Shown in pieces: positions 7,000 through 8,585 of a stretch of 8,585 bases of DNA. The notes under the pieces are model-generated. The model ran no database searches. It saw only the letters and a list, made by a program, of their open reading frames with translations, and had not been told where the DNA came from. Location: assembly GCA_007123015.1 (NCBI GenBank), contig SKSL01000012.1, positions 1 to 8,585 of the forward strand. The letters run 5' to 3'. Source of the stretch: Natronohydrobacter sp. Lineage in GTDB: Bacteria > Pseudomonadota > Alphaproteobacteria > Rhodobacterales > Rhodobacteraceae. Numbering within the stretch: the first letter of the stretch is position 1; every line of letters begins with the position of its first letter. Position numbers and translations under genes: made by a program.

Positions 7000-7839
7000 T
7001 CAGCGTGACATCAGGACCGGGGTGTGCGTTTCTTCCAGCAGATTGCGCGTTGTGCCGCCCAGAATGGCCTGACGCAAGCGCGAATGACTGTAGGCCCCTG
7101 CGACCAGAAGATCTGCCGCCTGATCCTGCATATGGCGGCGCAGCATGTCGCTGATGCGCGGCAGGGTCTTCGCAATCACCGAAATCTCGACCGAGACACC
7201 ATGACGCACCAGCATCTGCGTTACCATCCCGCCGGGATCCGAGCGCTCTATGCCATGCGTTGGCGGGTCGATCACGACGACATTGACCTTGTCGGCCTGT
7301 CTGAGCAAAGGCAGCGCCGCGCGGGTTGCGGCCAGCGCTTCATTGCTCTGGTTCCAGGCCAGCACGATGCGTCCGAAATCAGGCAGTTCGGCACCCGGAT
7401 CCGGCAGGATCAGCACCGGGGCGCCGCCATCAAACAGCGCGGCCTCGGTAATGATCTCGTCTTGGGGGCTGCGACCTTGGCCATAGGGCCGGGGCAACAC
7501 GACAAGGTCGCAAAACCTTGATTTCACACCGACATAAGCAGATACGCCACCAAGTGTAAGCACAGCGCGATCCACGCTCCAGCGCATGTCAGTGTTGTTC
7601 AGCTTCTGGCGCACGCGCTCTTCCAAAGCGTCGACAACCGCTTCGGCGCGTTCCAGTGCTTCCTGAAAGATCATCGCAGGTGCCCCGGCATAGAAGCCTA
7701 TGCTCTGCGTTGCATCAATCCCGAGGCAGCAGATTTCGAGATGCGCATCGAAGCGGGCGGCCAGACGATGCCCGGCAGACAGCATATCATCAACATCCGA
7801 CTCAAGGGCGAGAAAGATACAAATCGATTTATAGCCCAT
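7000..7839 (-). CDS. Universal stress protein, tandem UspA domains
   Basis: 279 residues from the chosen start, with two Usp domains: residues about 2-150, and about 155-279 beginning F-G-R-I-V-L-A-W-N. The second ends with the nucleotide-binding loop G248-A-Y-S251-(9 residues)-G261-G-T-T, followed by N-L-L-E-E-T-H-T-P-V-L. The canonical pattern is G-x2-G-x9-G-(S/T); here the second Gly is Ser251, so ATP binding is likely but not certain. The first domain lacks a clear loop. Two in-frame ATGs compete: 7845 is only three bases from the GAGGAG at 7849-7854 and 7839 is nine, so I prefer 7839. It is divergent from ccoN and shares a spacer with an FNR box; the R. sphaeroides equivalent lies in the same place. 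Probably a cytoplasmic stress or energy-limitation protein acting under low oxygen; its precise role is unknown. Confidence 0.9.
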   Translation of the reverse strand: MGYKSICIFLALESDVDDMLSAGHRLAARFDAHLEICCLGIDATQSIGFYAGAPAMIFQEALERAEAVVDALEERVRQKLNNTDMRWSVDRAVLTLGGVSAYVGVKSRFCDLVVLPRPYGQGRSPQDEIITEAALFDGGAPVLILPDPGAELPDFGRIVLAWNQSNEALAATRAALPLLRQADKVNVVVIDPPTHGIERSDPGGMVTQMLVRHGVSVEISVIAKTLPRISDMLRRHMQDQAADLLVAGAYSHSRLRQAILGGTTRNLLEETHTPVLMSR

Positions 7840-7848
7840 GCTCATCAG

Positions 7849-7854
7849 CTCCTC
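7849..7854 (-). promoter_or_regulatory. Shine-Dalgarno deciding the Usp gene start
   Basis: The complement reads GAGGAG. The gap is nine bases to the ATG ending at 7839 and only three to the ATG at 7845, so the shorter protein is favoured. Confidence 0.6.
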
Positions 7855-7933
7855 GTATTACAGGTAGGCTTGCATGATGGGGCGTCCGGGCTGCGTCTGC
7901 GATGATCTGGCGCAACCTATTCACGCAGTTACC

Positions 7934-7947
7934 TTGACCTGAATCAA
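7934..7947. promoter_or_regulatory. FNR/FnrL box in the Usp-ccoN spacer
   Basis: TTGAC-CTGA-ATCAA matches nine of the ten conserved positions of the FNR consensus (C for T in the last base of the left half). The centre at 7940.5 is about 101 bp before the ccoN ATG and about the same distance from the Usp start. Activation at -41.5 would place a ccoN transcript start near 7982, leaving a leader of about 60 bases. FnrL control of ccoNOQP at such a site is established in Rhodobacter; control of the Usp gene from the same box is an inference. Confidence 0.88.
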
Positions 7948-7977
7948 AGTTATGCCCGATGGGTCGTGACAAAAGGC

Positions 7978-8014
7978 TGCATGCAAAACTGTGCATGTCG
8001 CATGTATTAATGCG
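7978..8014. repeat. GCATG repeats and small inverted repeat in the ccoN leader
   Basis: TGCATG occurs at 7978-7983 and 7992-7997, and GCATG again at 8000-8004. The last overlaps an inverted repeat, CGCAT (7999-8003), six bases GTATTA, ATGCG (8010-8014). The segment lies between the predicted FnrL-dependent start and the ccoN Shine-Dalgarno, so it may be a leader structure or a further operator. It may also be chance. Confidence 0.3.
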
Positions 8015-8041
8015 GCAGCATGATAACAAGGGACGCAGACT

Positions 8042-8585
8042 ATGTGGGATTACATCAAGCTTGCTGTTCTGGGGGTGGTTGTGGTTGTCGCCGCAGTCGC
8101 CGCCAGCATGGCACGCGATTTGCCATATCTGGTCCATATGCTGCTGATCATCGGCGCTGCGGTGATCACCTTCATATGGACCCTACGCCGGATCGGAGAG
8201 CCGGTTCCTGTCGCCAATCAGAACGAATATATGGACGGTCCGATCCGCTATGGCGTCATCGCGACCGCGTTCTGGGGCGTCGTGGGCTTTCTGGTGGGCG
8301 TGGTCATCGCTTTTCAGCTGGCCTTTCCGCAGCTCAATTTTGTCTGGGCTGAAGGCTATCTGAATTTCGGGCGTCTGCGTCCCCTGCACACCTCAGCGGT
8401 GATTTTCGCCTTTGGTGGTAACGCCCTGATCGCATCCGCATTCTATGTCGTGCAGCGCACTTCTGCGGCGCGGCTCTGGGGTGGGGGCCTCGCATGGTTC
8501 GTGTTCTGGGGCTATCAGCTGTTCATCCTGATGGCCGCAACCGGCTATGTGCTGGGCTCGACCCAGGGCAATGAATATGCTGAAC
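8042..8585 (+). CDS. ccoN: cbb3-type cytochrome c oxidase subunit I, N-terminal part (runs off window)
   Basis: 181 complete codons with no stop; the rest lies beyond the window (CcoN is usually about 470-540 residues). It is the membrane-embedded catalytic subunit that reduces oxygen to water at a haem b3-CuB centre with high oxygen affinity. Visible here are the N-terminal extension with hydrophobic segments at about 5-23 and 30-48, a helix at about 70-95, and the family motif around N-F-G-R-L-R-P-L-H116-T-S-A-V-I-F-A-F-G-G-N. H116 is the probable low-spin haem b ligand. The next helix follows at about 149-175. The start is supported by AAGGGA (8028-8033), eight bases upstream. ccoOQP should follow. 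The FNR box at 7934-7947 predicts induction by FnrL at low oxygen. Confidence 0.95.
   Translation, partial: MWDYIKLAVLGVVVVVAAVAASMARDLPYLVHMLLIIGAAVITFIWTLRRIGEPVPVANQNEYMDGPIRYGVIATAFWGVVGFLVGVVIAFQLAFPQLNFVWAEGYLNFGRLRPLHTSAVIFAFGGNALIASAFYVVQRTSAARLWGGGLAWFVFWGYQLFILMAATGYVLGSTQGNEYAE

Noticed and set aside
8020..8352. Plus-strand 110-codon frame overlapping the start of ccoN
   Set aside because: It is a shadow in another frame; the CcoN frame from 8042 shows the expected helices and haem-ligand motif.

Overview
The window reads as chromosomal DNA of an alphaproteobacterium of the Rhodobacteraceae (Rhodobacter/Roseobacter relatives). It is GC-rich and densely coded. It carries an FnrL-type regulator that closely resembles the Rhodobacter sphaeroides protein as I remember it. 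The gene order (oxygen-independent coproporphyrinogen oxidase, divergent fnrL, tandem-domain Usp, divergent ccoN) is the one I recall from R. sphaeroides. No rRNA, tRNA, CRISPR array or insertion sequence was seen.

Left part (about 29-4165, all on the minus strand): a compact three-gene unit. A LolD/MacB-type ABC ATPase is followed, with an ATGA stop/start overlap, by a 794-residue ten-helix FtsX-type permease. That gene overlaps by 11 bp a signal-peptide-bearing AttH/CrtC-like calycin protein (COG5621). The trio matches the attEFGH-like layout, whose substrate is not established; a role in moving or modifying a lipid or isoprenoid at the inner membrane/periplasm is plausible.

Middle (4277-6439): hemN (minus) and fnrL (plus) diverge from a 54-bp spacer that holds a perfect FNR box (TTGAT-N4-ATCAA). 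The box ends five bases before the fnrL start codon, which is too close for classical activation of fnrL and awkward for hemN.

Right (6440-8585): a roughly 560-bp stretch after fnrL with a weak terminator-like hairpin, a 7-bp inverted repeat and two small same-frame reading frames separated by a single TAG. A tandem universal stress protein gene (minus) follows. Then come a 196- to 202-bp divergent spacer with a second FNR box (TTGAC-N4-ATCAA) and the 5' third of ccoN, the catalytic subunit of cbb3 cytochrome oxidase, which runs off the window.

Together the right two thirds form a low-oxygen regulatory hub. FnrL senses oxygen through a 4Fe-4S cluster. It probably controls the high-affinity cbb3 oxidase, anaerobic haem/tetrapyrrole synthesis, the Usp protein and possibly itself. 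I see no clearly new biological system. The points most worth checking are the TAG-split small gene pair, the geometry of the hemN-fnrL FNR box, and the substrate of the ABC/AttH trio.
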